Assembly (NCBI GenBank): GCA_963789565.1
Contig: CAWBKX010000002.1
Span: 124,001-188,000, forward strand
Origin: CALAGB01 sp963789565
Lineage (GTDB): Bacteria > Chloroflexota > Chloroflexia > Thermomicrobiales > Thermomicrobiaceae
Length of the DNA stretch: 64,000 bases
Direction of reading: 5' to 3'
Each line of letters opens with the position of its first letter. The first letter of the stretch is position 1. The position numbers and the translations under genes are program-made. The notes under the pieces were generated by a model, which was given only the letters and a program-made list of their open reading frames with translations, was not told the DNA's origin and made no database searches. This document shows positions 19,730-28,089 of this stretch, one piece after another.

Positions 19730-21538
19730 CTAGAGCCCCGCGGCGATGAGATCTGTTGATTGCCAAATGCGGTCCAGGATCTGGGTCATGTCGGCACCGT
19801 CAACGATGTGAGGCTGATAGAAATCTTCAATAAGGACCGGTACGAATCGGATCGCGGCTACGCGATTTAGCCGAAAGACCAGACACATGATGAGCCCCTG
19901 CTTGGTTTCCAGAGACCAGTCCTGATCGAAGACAAAGTTGGCAAGCGAATAAATAATCGGTTTGCCTTGATAGACCTCTATGCCCTGCACCCAGTGACAA
20001 TGCGAGCCAATCACCATGTCCGCACCGACATCGATGGCGTTGCGAGCGAGCGCCTGTTGTTCAGCGTTGGGAACGAGTTGATATTCGATGCCCCAATGGA
20101 CGAATGGAATGACGAGGTCTACCTGCTGGCGGACGGACGCGATGTCCTGAGCCATGATGTCTGCGTCCAGTGGGCATGTTCCTGCCGTTGAGTCGGTTGC
20201 TCCATAGGTTCCGCCGGTGATTCCGTCGTAGCCGAGAATCGCGATCTTACGCCCTTGCACATCGAAAATGACCGGCTTGCGGGCTTCGTCCAGATTCTCG
20301 CCGATCCCGAAATGCTTGATGTTGCGTTGATCGAGTGCCGCAAGCGTATCGCGCATGCCGTGAGCGCCGAAGTTCATGCTGTGATTGTTGGCTTGGCTGA
20401 CGGCATCGACTCCGGCCAGTGACAATCCGTCTCCCCCGGCGGTGAAGGTCATGAAGGAGAACGTCAGCGGATCAGTTGGTGGCTCGATGTCGTCCGCGAG
20501 CGAGCACTCTAGATTGGCGATCGTCAGGTCGGATTTCTTCAGTTCGTCAGCCACCAGCCGGAACGGCGCCTGGTAGTCGTTGAGCCTGGTCATGATGGTA
20601 TGGACGGTTCGTCCAAGGATCACGTCGCCCACCCAGGAGACGGTCAAAGGCGGCACCGCCTCGGATGCATCGCTGGTCGGCATACGAACGATGTCGTCGA
20701 TATACCCATCGAGGTCCGGTTTGTTACTCGAGAGATACAGCTTGATCGCAAACGGCCAGTCGTCCGGCGCGTTCGGCGCAGCCAGCAGATCAACCTGGTC
20801 GACCAATAGGCTTAGACCGCGAAAGTCGACGTGGTCGACCGGCACCATCGCCACGGCGCCGGGATGCTCTGAAAACTGCCCGACAAGTTCGTCAAAGCTC
20901 TCAACCTGAGTGGCGTTAGGCGAGGTCCCAGCGATCTGTAGACCGTTTATCGTGAAGATTTGCACCGGAATCGAAGCGGCCGCTCCGACGTCGGCCCAAT
21001 CCGCAACATTTCCGGCGAACAGCGCGCTAACTTGATCAGATGAAATGCTTCGAATTGGCGTTCGAGGCGAGCAGACCGGCATGAGGGCTGTTGACGCCAG
21101 CGAGATAGACTTTGCGTCAGGATTCGGCACCGTTGCCGAAATCATCAGGTCGGCACCATCCGCGCTTCCTGCACGCTGGATGTCGATCGCGCCATCGCTC
21201 GACTGCGCCACGATTTGCGCGATCGCCTCTTCAGCAACCGGCCCCCAGTCCGGCGGGATATTGGTGTCTACCCAGACGCTGAGAGTTACCGGAACAGGCG
21301 TTGGAGTGGGTGTCGGAGCCGGAGTCGCGGTTGGTGAAGGCGACGGTCTGGACGTCAACGTTTGAGCCGATGATGGAGACGGGGACGCGGTTGCTGTTAT
21401 AGCAGCCGTTGTGGGTTCAGTGGTGGAAGATAGCGTCGGCTTGGCGTCGTTCCCCGTGCGACAGGACGCGAGGAGCGTTCCGGCCACGGCCGTCATTCCT
21501 AGCAGCAACCCACGGCGCGAAATCGTCTTGCTCAACAT
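19730..21538 (-). CDS. Lipoprotein with substrate-binding-like domain fused to CapA metallophosphatase-like domain
   Basis: 602 residues, ATG at 21538 with GGGAG upstream. The N-terminus has a twin-arginine motif (ISRRGLLLGM) and a lipobox (LLASC), so export by Tat and lipid anchoring are likely. A Ser/Thr/Pro linker (about 32-84, with PTPTPTPVPV) precedes a region (about 85-290) resembling a phosphate-type periplasmic binding protein, for example DQVSALFAGNVADWADVGA. The remainder is a CapA/PgsA-type calcineurin-like fold: SWVGDVILGR (about 300), NLECSLADD, QANNHSMNFG, FVHWGIEY, GSHCHWVQGIE and YSLANFVFD. CapA homologues serve poly-gamma-glutamate or capsule assembly; the substrate here is unknown. 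Confidence 0.85.
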   Translation of the reverse strand: MLSKTISRRGLLLGMTAVAGTLLASCRTGNDAKPTLSSTTEPTTAAITATASPSPSSAQTLTSRPSPSPTATPAPTPTPTPVPVTLSVWVDTNIPPDWGPVAEEAIAQIVAQSSDGAIDIQRAGSADGADLMISATVPNPDAKSISLASTALMPVCSPRTPIRSISSDQVSALFAGNVADWADVGAAASIPVQIFTINGLQIAGTSPNATQVESFDELVGQFSEHPGAVAMVPVDHVDFRGLSLLVDQVDLLAAPNAPDDWPFAIKLYLSSNKPDLDGYIDDIVRMPTSDASEAVPPLTVSWVGDVILGRTVHTIMTRLNDYQAPFRLVADELKKSDLTIANLECSLADDIEPPTDPLTFSFMTFTAGGDGLSLAGVDAVSQANNHSMNFGAHGMRDTLAALDQRNIKHFGIGENLDEARKPVIFDVQGRKIAILGYDGITGGTYGATDSTAGTCPLDADIMAQDIASVRQQVDLVIPFVHWGIEYQLVPNAEQQALARNAIDVGADMVIGSHCHWVQGIEVYQGKPIIYSLANFVFDQDWSLETKQGLIMCLVFRLNRVAAIRFVPVLIEDFYQPHIVDGADMTQILDRIWQSTDLIAAGL

Positions 21539-21689
21539 ACTTGACTCCCTGATCGCTGGCTCTCATCATTGTGTCCGCGCGACAATCCCGATTCGCCGAG
21601 GCGATACGTCACTGCCGAAACCCGGATGCGTCCTTGTCCGTTGTTCGAAAACGCAAATGGAGAACATCAACGTGCACGGCTCCACGACT

Positions 21690-23012
21690 ATGAGGCGCGC
21701 CCTCGCGTTTTGTCTGGCATTCTCGTTGATGATCTCTCTGTTTAGACCACCGGAGTCAGGCATGGCGGCTCCGGCCTCAGTCTATTTCTCCCAAACCGGA
21801 CATACGTTGTCAGATCAGTTTCTCGGCTACTGGCGACAAAACGGCGGTTTATCGATATTCGGGTTCCCGATAAGTGAGCCATTCGATCAGGGCGGATTCA
21901 AGGTTCAGTATTTTGAACGCGCTCGATTCGAGCTTCATCCAGAGTTTGCCGGGACGGCGTACGAAGTGGAGCTCGGATTGCTCGGAAACCGGTTCGCCCA
22001 GGATCTATCGACGACCGACGCGTTTCAACCACGTTCGTCGCTGCCTGACTGGCAAGACACGCCCGATCGGGACTACTTCGCCGCGACCGGCCACTATCTC
22101 GCCTACGGATTCAAGACCTACTGGGACAACAATGGTGGTTTGGCGGTTTTTGGCTACCCGATCAGTGAGGAAACGACCGAAAGCGGGCGCACCGTGCAGT
22201 ATTTCGAGCGTGCGAGGTTTGAGTATTGGCCGGAGCACAAGGGAACGCCGTACGAGGTACAACTCGGGTTGTTGGGCGATTGGGCGGCAACTCAGGATCA
22301 AGTCGTTACATCGTCAATCGATCGGCCTGACGGAGTCCCCGACTATTCCGCGGCGCTTTTCGCGGGCCTGCGATCGATCCATATTCCGGTGCTGATGTAC
22401 CACCAGATCGCTCCCACTGCGGATAGATACGTGACTCCGCTCTGGAGGTTCGAGCAGGAGATGGACTGGGTTAAGGCACAGGGATACCACACGGTGAATT
22501 TGCAGCAACTCTACGATTACATGTTCAACGGAGGGTCACTGCCTTCGAATCCCATTGTGGTCAGCTTCGATGATTCGACAGCGGGACAATGGGACGCGGC
22601 CGCCGCGCTTGACGCACGGGGCATGAAGGGCGTCTTCTTCGTCGTGACCGGCAATTCGCAGCTCTCACCTGACCAGCTTCGGTCCCTGGCGCAACGCGGT
22701 CACGATGTCGAATCGCACAGTGTGACTCACCCATATTTGTCGCAGCAATCCGATGCGAGTCTGAGCTATCAGCTTAATCAGAGTCGTGCGACGCTCGAGT
22801 CGATTCTCGGTCAGCCCGTGAATTTCATCGCCTACCCATACGGCGATTACAGCAATCGAGTCATCGACGCGACCGCGACCGCTGGATATGAAGGCGGCAT
22901 TGCCGCCTGGGGCGGTCAAGACTGGACGCCGTCAAAACGCTGGAATGAGCCGAGAGTCGAGATCTCGGGTTTGCTGTCGCTCGATCAATTTGCCGCGTTG
23001 GTGCAGCAGTAG
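21690..23012 (+). CDS. Secreted polysaccharide deacetylase with two N-terminal repeats
   Basis: About 440 residues from ATG 21690 (an ATG at 21657 is also possible; neither has a clear ribosome site). A signal peptide is followed by two similar blocks of about 70 residues, at about 28-100 and 125-197. Each reads roughly YF-x-x-TGH...YW...GGL.IFG(F/Y)PISE...VQYFERARFE...P.E. .LGLLG. The C-terminal NodB domain (about 231-440) begins IPVLMYHQI and has VSFDDS (catalytic Asp and metal Asp), the metal pair HSVTH, and YPYGDYSN. The usual TFDDG is SFDDS here. It probably trims acetyl groups from an envelope glycan. It is divergent from the CapA-like gene, with about 150 bp between them. Confidence 0.85.
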   Translation: MRRALAFCLAFSLMISLFRPPESGMAAPASVYFSQTGHTLSDQFLGYWRQNGGLSIFGFPISEPFDQGGFKVQYFERARFELHPEFAGTAYEVELGLLGNRFAQDLSTTDAFQPRSSLPDWQDTPDRDYFAATGHYLAYGFKTYWDNNGGLAVFGYPISEETTESGRTVQYFERARFEYWPEHKGTPYEVQLGLLGDWAATQDQVVTSSIDRPDGVPDYSAALFAGLRSIHIPVLMYHQIAPTADRYVTPLWRFEQEMDWVKAQGYHTVNLQQLYDYMFNGGSLPSNPIVVSFDDSTAGQWDAAAALDARGMKGVFFVVTGNSQLSPDQLRSLAQRGHDVESHSVTHPYLSQQSDASLSYQLNQSRATLESILGQPVNFIAYPYGDYSNRVIDATATAGYEGGIAAWGGQDWTPSKRWNEPRVEISGLLSLDQFAALVQQ

Positions 23013-23024
23013 GTCGCCGGGCCT

Positions 23025-23675
23025 CTATTCGCCCGAGGCTGGCGTCATGATCCAGACGCGTACTTGATCGGGGACCAATTCGGCAAAGCGCTCAGCGTCC
23101 TCGCGCGAGCCGACGATCGCGCCGAAGTGGACTGGAATGGCGACGCTTGGCTGCACGATGCGCGCCGCTTCGGCAGCTTCTTCCGGCGTCATGACGTACT
23201 TGCCACTCACCGGCAAGAAAGCGTAGTCGACCGGTCCAATCGACTCCATTTCTGGGATGACGTCAGTGTCGCCTGCGGCGTAGAAGGTTAGATCGTCGAT
23301 CTCGAGGATCAATCCCAGGTGATCGCTGGATTTTGGATGCGTCGCCTCTCCCGATGGCCGAAACTTGGTCGTGGTGTAGGCCGGGACCGTGCGAATCTTG
23401 AGCGCTCCCACCGTCGCCGATTCACCGGGCTTGAGCACAACTACGTCTCCCCCTAGCTTTTCGGCCGCGGTGGGGTTGGCAAAGAGCGTGGTCTTATCTG
23501 TTCGCACCTTGTCAATATCATCGGGTGACAGGTGATCCCCGTGCTCGTGGCTAATAATGATCACGTCGGCCTCGGGTTCTCCGTCGGGCAAATGATAGGG
23601 ATCGACGTAAATCTGCATCCCACCGGCTTCAATACGAATCGATGACTGCGCGTGCCATGTGATTCCTGGTTCCAT
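23025..23675 (-). CDS. Metallo-beta-lactamase-fold hydrolase (UPF0173-like)
   Basis: 216 residues, ATG at 23675 with AAAGGAG upstream; the longer open frame to the left overlaps the creatininase gene and is rejected. The metal motif IIISHEHGDHLSPDD near residue 40 is typical of the fold. FYAAGDTDVIPEM supplies the bridging Asp and IPVHFG the last His. Short proteins with this layout are grouped as UPF0173 metal-dependent hydrolases with unknown substrate. It follows the creatininase-family gene by 28 bases on the same strand, so the pair is likely co-transcribed. Confidence 0.85.
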   Translation of the reverse strand: MEPGITWHAQSSIRIEAGGMQIYVDPYHLPDGEPEADVIIISHEHGDHLSPDDIDKVRTDKTTLFANPTAAEKLGGDVVVLKPGESATVGALKIRTVPAYTTTKFRPSGEATHPKSSDHLGLILEIDDLTFYAAGDTDVIPEMESIGPVDYAFLPVSGKYVMTPEEAAEAARIVQPSVAIPVHFGAIVGSREDAERFAELVPDQVRVWIMTPASGE

Positions 23676-23703
23676 ATCAGTCGCTCCTTTCGAGTGACGA
23701 TTC

Positions 23704-24474
23704 TTATTCTTCGGCGAGATCCAATGCTTCAAACACCGAGTCTCGAATGATGGTGCCGAGGGCATCGAAGAGTCGTTCACCTTCGTCTGCCGTCGCGGTC
23801 CCTGGTTCACCGAAATAGCCAAGTTCGCCACCTGCCTCGGCGAACGTCCGGGCGCCTGCATTCAATCGGTCGGGCAGGTCGATCCAGATTGGAGGAAGGT
23901 CCTTCGCCGCCGACCAGCGAACCGCGTTTGGCTGAACCGCGAGTACGAGAGACGTTTCATAACCTCCAGCATGACGCGCTCCGCGACGAAACTCCTCACT
24001 GAGCCGACTCGACCAGCGCGGTTCTCGCTTGTCGGGAGCTGCCACCGGTATCTCCGAAACTACCGCCGCCTCGCTCGCGGCTCTCTTGATAGCTTCGACA
24101 TGTGCGGGTTCGAGATGCGCGTTGCACACGCACAGCGCTCGATATCCCTGCGTCGCCGCGTTCCTCAGCACTGAGATCAAGTGGCTTTCAAATGCTGAGT
24201 CGTCGACCGGCGTAGTGCCGCCAAAACACGTGCCGACAAAGCTCACGCCGTACGATATCGGTGGAAGAATCAGCACTGGATAGCCCTGGTCGGCGAGCAA
24301 CCTGCCTCCACGTGCTGCCATCTCGCGCGCGATGATCACGTCCGTATCGAGCGGCAGATGCGGACCGTGCGCCTCCGTTGCGCCGATCGGAACTAGACCG
24401 ATCGGTCGGCGACCAAGCACTTCTTCCGCTTCCGGCCAGGTCAAGGACGCCAGCTCGTGGAGTCGTTCGGACAC
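23704..24474 (-). CDS. Creatininase-family amidohydrolase
   Basis: 256 residues, GTG at 24474 with GAGGGAG upstream. LVPIGATEAHGPHLPLDTDVIIA (residues about 25-47) carries the Glu, His and Asp metal ligands of the creatininase/MftE-like family. PPISYGVSFVG and CNAHLEPAHVEAI supply further ligands, and GGYETSLVLA contains the Glu of the second metal site. Family members hydrolyse creatinine, guanidine-related amides or formylated flavin precursors. The usual NGHGGN motif is replaced by NAHLEP, so the exact substrate cannot be named. Confidence 0.8.
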   Translation of the reverse strand: MSERLHELASLTWPEAEEVLGRRPIGLVPIGATEAHGPHLPLDTDVIIAREMAARGGRLLADQGYPVLILPPISYGVSFVGTCFGGTTPVDDSAFESHLISVLRNAATQGYRALCVCNAHLEPAHVEAIKRAASEAAVVSEIPVAAPDKREPRWSSRLSEEFRRGARHAGGYETSLVLAVQPNAVRWSAAKDLPPIWIDLPDRLNAGARTFAEAGGELGYFGEPGTATADEGERLFDALGTIIRDSVFEALDLAEE

Positions 24475-24596
24475 GCCGTCTCCCTCTGTCGAGTGTTGCG
24501 TCGCTTTGCGGCGGTCTCGACCGTCCTGGATCATCGCATGAAGGGCGAACGTCAATCAATTCAGCGCATCAGCCCTTCGTTCGTACATAGACGCTG

Positions 24597-24605
24597 TGCT
24601 ATATT
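24597..24605 (+). promoter_or_regulatory. Extended -10 promoter of the c-di-AMP receptor gene
   Basis: TGC-TATATT at 24597-24605. A weak TTCGTT about 18 bases upstream of the -10 may be the -35. The expected start is about 60 bases before the gene. Confidence 0.45.
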
Positions 24606-24671
24606 CGATGACGTTGTGTGGCCATCAATCCGCATCGTTGATCCGCCGCCGGATTGGAGCGAGGTCTGTCG

Positions 24672-24998
24672 ATGAAACTGGTCTTCGCGGTCGTCCAGGA
24701 TTACGATGCGAATCAGCTCCTCAAATCGATCACCGGCGCCGGATTTCGCGCTACACGGATTGCCAGCACCGGCGGGTTCCTGCGCGTGGGAAACACTACG
24801 CTCATGGTTGGCGTTCAAGACTACGAAGTTCGCAAAGTGCTTCGACTGATCGACAACAACTGTCGTCAGCGAACTGAGACCGTACAGCCGGAGATTATCG
24901 GTGACGTTCATGACTGGTATCCGGCCGACCTGGTAGACGTGGTTGTCGGCGGAGCAACGGTTTTCGTGGTCAATGTGGAACGATTCGAGCGCATCTGA
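24672..24998 (+). CDS. Cyclic-di-AMP receptor, PII-like (DarA/PstA family)
   Basis: 108 residues, ATG at 24672 with GAGG upstream. The sequence opens MKLVFAVVQDYDANQLLKSI and continues FRATRIASTGGFLRVGNTTL, the ligand-binding loop region conserved in the PstA/DarA (DUF970) family. GVQDYEVRKVLRLID and a C-terminal VVVGGATVFVVNVERFER strand complete the PII-like fold. Family members form trimers that bind c-di-AMP and pass the signal to unknown partners. No diadenylate cyclase is present in the window. The downstream small ORF starts inside its stop codon (TGATG), so that ORF is a candidate coupled partner if it is real. Confidence 0.9.
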   Translation: MKLVFAVVQDYDANQLLKSITGAGFRATRIASTGGFLRVGNTTLMVGVQDYEVRKVLRLIDNNCRQRTETVQPEIIGDVHDWYPADLVDVVVGGATVFVVNVERFERI

Positions 24999-25285
24999 TG
25001 GAAAATCCAGCGCGATGTCGCCGATATGCGGAACGAGCTTCGCTGCGTTCAAGGTTCATCAACCTGCTGACGGCGTTGACTGTGAACGCGGCGATTGTGT
25101 TGAGCGTTCCGAGCTCGTCGTCGGTTGAGCCAGCTCCCATTGTGCTTCAGCGGCGACAAAAACTGATAGACGGCCGCTGGCATGAAGGAGAGTATGTGGC
25201 AGGACCGCATCCTCAAGTTGTGCTGGCCGACATCACCAAGGTCATGCCAGGTCGCACTCGCTTCGATCTCATCGGTGACAACTAA
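24998..25285 (+). CDS. Hypothetical protein coupled to the c-di-AMP receptor gene
   Basis: 95 residues, start ATG overlapping the receptor stop (TGATG). There is one moderately hydrophobic segment (LLTALTVNAAIVLSVPSSSS) followed by a soluble part (RRQKLIDGRWHEGEYVAGPH ... VLADITKVMPGRTRFDL). Codon use is compatible with coding but not decisive, and another frame is also open over the first 130 bases. No family is recognised. The tight coupling is the main argument for its reality. Confidence 0.4.
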   Translation: MENPARCRRYAERASLRSRFINLLTALTVNAAIVLSVPSSSSVEPAPIVLQRRQKLIDGRWHEGEYVAGPHPQVVLADITKVMPGRTRFDLIGDN

Positions 25286-25308
25286 AGGCGAGCGATCCGC
25301 AAAATAAC

Positions 25309-25336
25309 GAGTGGGTTCGGAATCAAACCCACTCGT
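25309..25336 (-). terminator. Bidirectional terminator between the c-di-AMP receptor unit and the SWIM gene
   Basis: Inverted repeat CGAGTGGGTT / AACCCACTCG around a loop of about 8 bases. On the minus strand it is followed by TTATTTT, so it should end the SWIM-protein transcript. On the plus strand the T-run is poor. Confidence 0.7.
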
Positions 25337-25372
25337 TCGCGCTTCAATGTCGTTGATTGAGATTGTCTCTGA

Positions 25373-25630
25373 TTAGCTCGCCGCCGCGAACATCTCGCCC
25401 GGAATCATCTGGCCCAGAAGTCGCTCCATCGCCATAATGTGGCTGCAGGTTCCGGCCTGAAGGGCAGTGAATGAATGGCAGTCGCACGACCAATCGCCGT
25501 CGTGATAGCTGACGTTGTAGGTGTCGTGCTCGCCTTCAAATTTGACGTCGAGGTGCTGAATCTGTGCTCGCTTGGGCTCCTCGGCGTAGCGGCGAGCCTT
25601 TTCGATCTTTCCAATCATGCTCGAGTTCAC
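25373..25630 (-). CDS. Small stand-alone SWIM zinc-finger protein
   Basis: 85 residues, GTG at 25630 with AAAGGAG 8 nt upstream, a very good ribosome site. After a basic helix (IGKIEKARRYAEEPKRAQIQ), the sequence VSYHDGDWSCDCHSFTALQA followed by GTCSHIMAMERLL gives the CxC...CxH zinc arrangement of SWIM domains. It lacks any transposase, helicase or other catalytic domain, so the finger is essentially the whole protein. SWIM domains bind DNA or proteins; the partner is unknown. Confidence 0.75.
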   Translation of the reverse strand: MNSSMIGKIEKARRYAEEPKRAQIQHLDVKFEGEHDTYNVSYHDGDWSCDCHSFTALQAGTCSHIMAMERLLGQMIPGEMFAAAS

Positions 25631-25721
25631 CAGTTGTTCTCCTTTCCGCGGTCCGAGCGTTCCCAGGCCCCGGCCGCGACTATCTCACTGGTGGCGTCTC
25701 TCGCGACACCTTAAAACAGAA

Positions 25722-25751
25722 GAGCACCCTGAAGTCAGTTTCCTGGTGCTC
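25722..25751. repeat. Inverted repeat upstream of the SWIM gene
   Basis: GAGCACC / GGTGCTC, 7-bp arms separated by 16 bases, in the non-coding gap 25631-25894 between the divergent SWIM and mobA genes. It could be an operator or a leader hairpin. The gap also holds AT-rich TATTAAGGTGATTATAGC around 25823-25840. Confidence 0.4.
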
Positions 25752-25894
25752 ACCCTAGGCTATTCTCAGTGGTGGGACGAACGTCCATACGTCTCGTCGT
25801 CCTCTCGTAAGTGAACGATCTATTAAGGTGATTATAGCGTGCGGCTGATGTATGTCAAAGGTCGGTGGGTACGATTGCTGGGTTGGGTGGTGGC

Positions 25895-26563
25895 GTGAAT
25901 CAGACGGCCGACGGATCACGTGCGGCCAAAACCGCCGTCAGCGCGGCGATTCTGGCCGGAGGGCGGAGCCGTCGCATGGGGACCGACAAAGCGCTGCTTT
26001 CGATCTCCGGTAGAACGATGCTCGAAGTGATCGCCGAACGCGTCTCGTTGGTCGCGAACGACGTGTTTGTTGTGGCAGACGACGGCGACAAATACGTGGA
26101 ATTTGGGCTTCGGGTGGTTCCGGACGTCATTCGCGGAGCAGGCTCACTCGGCGGTATATTCAGCGCGTTGCTGCAGGCAAAACATGACGTATGCCTGGTC
26201 GTGGCCTGCGATATGCCGTTGTTGAACGTTGAACTGTTGCGCTATCTGGTCGAGTCGCTGGGACAGTATGACGTCGTCATTCCCTCCCTCGCAGCCGGGC
26301 GCAGCGATCAGAGTGCATACGAGACGCTTGACACGATGCACGCAGTCTACCGCAAGTCCGCACTACCGGCGCTCGAACAGCGAATCCGGGCAGGCGAGTT
26401 CAAAATCGCGACCGCGCTCCAGAACTTAGATCTGCTCAGAGTGCCTGAGGAGACGATTCGCCGCCTTGATCCGCAACTGCTCTCGCTCTTCAATGTCAAC
26501 ACCCCCGAAGATTACGAATTTGCGCGATCGATCCTTGAAGACCGACACGACGACCAAAGGTGA
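25895..26563 (+). CDS. mobA: Molybdenum cofactor guanylyltransferase
   Basis: Transfers GMP from GTP to molybdopterin. About 222 residues from GTG 25895; a GTG at 25865 is possible. The nucleotide-binding signature AAILAGGRSRRMGTDKALL (about 15-33) is the MobA/MobA-like Rossmann motif, and VVACDMPLLN (about 105) contains the metal Asp. NVNTPEDYEFA near the C-terminus is the family's conserved end motif. No other moco genes are adjacent. A MobA-like enzyme with another nucleotide substrate is less likely given the RxMGxDKA signature. Confidence 0.88.
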   Translation: MNQTADGSRAAKTAVSAAILAGGRSRRMGTDKALLSISGRTMLEVIAERVSLVANDVFVVADDGDKYVEFGLRVVPDVIRGAGSLGGIFSALLQAKHDVCLVVACDMPLLNVELLRYLVESLGQYDVVIPSLAAGRSDQSAYETLDTMHAVYRKSALPALEQRIRAGEFKIATALQNLDLLRVPEETIRRLDPQLLSLFNVNTPEDYEFARSILEDRHDDQR

Positions 26564-26734
26564 CGACGGACCATATGACACGCGCATCGCTTGACCTGAC
26601 GATCTATGTCATGATGATGTCACCTTTCTCGTGGATGAGCTTGTCGCGCGAGCCGATGAAGTCTGGTCTTGGTGGGCGGTGATTGCTGAGCCACGATAAA
26701 CATTCGGCGTAACGGGTACGTGCAAGGAGTGACG

Positions 26735-27544
26735 GTGGGAGAAGAATCACAGCGGTCAGGTGTCGTGACGCTGCTGTCCGACTTTGGTAGTCGTGACACG
26801 TATGTCGGGCAGATGAAAGGCGTCATTCTGACGGTCGCGCCCGATGCCCGTATTGTCGACCTGACACACGAAGTTCGCGCACAAGATGTCACCGAAGGTG
26901 CATTTCAGCTGGCTACGGCCTGGCGCACGTTTCCGACGGGAACCGTGCACGTGGCAGTCGTGGATCCGGGAGTTGGTACGTCGCGTCGAGCCATTGCGTT
27001 CCGCTTCGAGGGCCAATTCTTCGTGTTGCCCGACAACGGCCTGGCTTCTTTCGTGCTCGACGGGGCGACTCCGGATGACGTGGTCTTGCTCGATCGGCCC
27101 GCGGCGAGACTGGCAAACGTCTCCTTCACCTTCCACGGACGCGACGTCTTTGCGCCAGCTGGCGCCCAGCTGGCACGTGGCATGTCGCTGCAAGAACTGG
27201 GGTCACGACTTGATCCTGGCACGCTGATTCGGCTCGATTTTCCCGGCGTCGACGTTGAGCCCGGCGTCGTGAGAGGTCCGGTCGTTTCCATCGATCACTT
27301 CGGCAGTTGTCGCACCTTCATTCGTCCAGACGATCTGCCCGCTGCTCCCGATCGCGTCACGGTGCGTTGTGGTCGTGCGGTGGTGCGCGGCATCGTCAAG
27401 ACATATGGGGATGTGCACGAAGGACGCACGCTGGCGCTCTTTGGAAGCTATGGGGGCCTGGAGATTTCGGTTCGATCCGGTGATGCAGCCAGAGCGTGGG
27501 AGCTCGAGCGAGGCATGACTGTCGAGGTTCGCGGCAACGACTGA
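26735..27544 (+). CDS. SAM hydroxide adenosyltransferase (DUF62 family)
   Basis: Predicted S-adenosylmethionine hydrolase (adenosine-forming) or related halogenase-fold enzyme. About 269 residues with GTG 26735 placed 5 nt after AAGGAG. The opening LLSDFGSRDTYVGQMKGV and IVDLTHEV are the conserved N-terminal motifs. VHVAVVDPGVGTSRRAIA and LPDNGLASFVL follow, then FHGRDVFAPAGAQLARG, all hallmarks of the SAM hydroxide adenosyltransferase family. IDHFGSCRTFI is in the C-terminal barrel, where family members usually have DxFGNxxTN. Confidence 0.9.
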   Translation: MGEESQRSGVVTLLSDFGSRDTYVGQMKGVILTVAPDARIVDLTHEVRAQDVTEGAFQLATAWRTFPTGTVHVAVVDPGVGTSRRAIAFRFEGQFFVLPDNGLASFVLDGATPDDVVLLDRPAARLANVSFTFHGRDVFAPAGAQLARGMSLQELGSRLDPGTLIRLDFPGVDVEPGVVRGPVVSIDHFGSCRTFIRPDDLPAAPDRVTVRCGRAVVRGIVKTYGDVHEGRTLALFGSYGGLEISVRSGDAARAWELERGMTVEVRGND

Positions 27545-27559
27545 TACCACGCGTTGGGC

Positions 27560-27568
27560 TGCTATACT
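27560..27568 (+). promoter_or_regulatory. Extended -10 promoter
   Basis: TGC-TATACT at 27560-27568 with no good -35 at 16-18 bases. It would start a transcript about 43 bases ahead of the following small membrane protein. Confidence 0.55.
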
Positions 27569-27617
27569 TGTGACCCGAATCTGAACACGCCTACCAGGAG
27601 AGGAACGAAAGGCCGAG

Positions 27618-27902
27618 ATGCCGAAGAAGACCACTCGTACGCGCCGAGATGGAAAACCGCGAGTAAACGAGGCGCAGCTTCAGGCCTATCGCGCAAGGAA
27701 GGCCGCCACAGTCGCCCACCCGGAGGCGGCGCCGGACGCTCCGATTGAAGGGAAACGACCGGCAACGCCGTCAGGAGTCGTCACGGCGTGGGGCCACGTG
27801 GGCGAAGAGTACGCCATGATCAAGTCCGATCTCGTGCGTCTCTTCATCATCACGTTGGCGATGTTTGTCATTATCCTGGTCCTTTGGTTCTTCCTGGCAT
27901 AA
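27618..27902 (+). CDS. Small single-pass membrane protein of unknown function
   Basis: 94 residues, ATG at 27618. The first 65 residues are hydrophilic and basic (PKKTTRTRRDGKPRVNEAQL), and a single C-terminal helix closes the protein (LFIITLAMFVIILVLWFFLA), giving a tail-anchored layout. It has its own promoter and terminator, so it is an independent unit. No family is recognised. Confidence 0.65.
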   Translation: MPKKTTRTRRDGKPRVNEAQLQAYRARKAATVAHPEAAPDAPIEGKRPATPSGVVTAWGHVGEEYAMIKSDLVRLFIITLAMFVIILVLWFFLA

Positions 27903-28021
27903 AGCGCATCTCGTAATGGTGATGGGTTGTTCCGATTTCAGGCGGTAGAGACGACGACGAAGCGAGTCACTCTCGATGCATCCCGCGGCGCCAGCGATTC
28001 TCTTATCAGGCTGACATAATG

Positions 28022-28057
28022 AACGGGCTCGGAGTTATTCACAGCCGAGCCCGTTTT
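28022..28057 (+). terminator. Bidirectional intrinsic terminator
   Basis: Perfect 11-bp inverted repeat AACGGGCTCGG / CCGAGCCCGTT with a 12-base loop and a short T-run (28054-28057). It lies between the small membrane protein gene and the convergent TPR gene. Confidence 0.85.
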
Positions 28058-28089
28058 CAGTTCATGTACGTGACGTGGAAAGTACCGAG

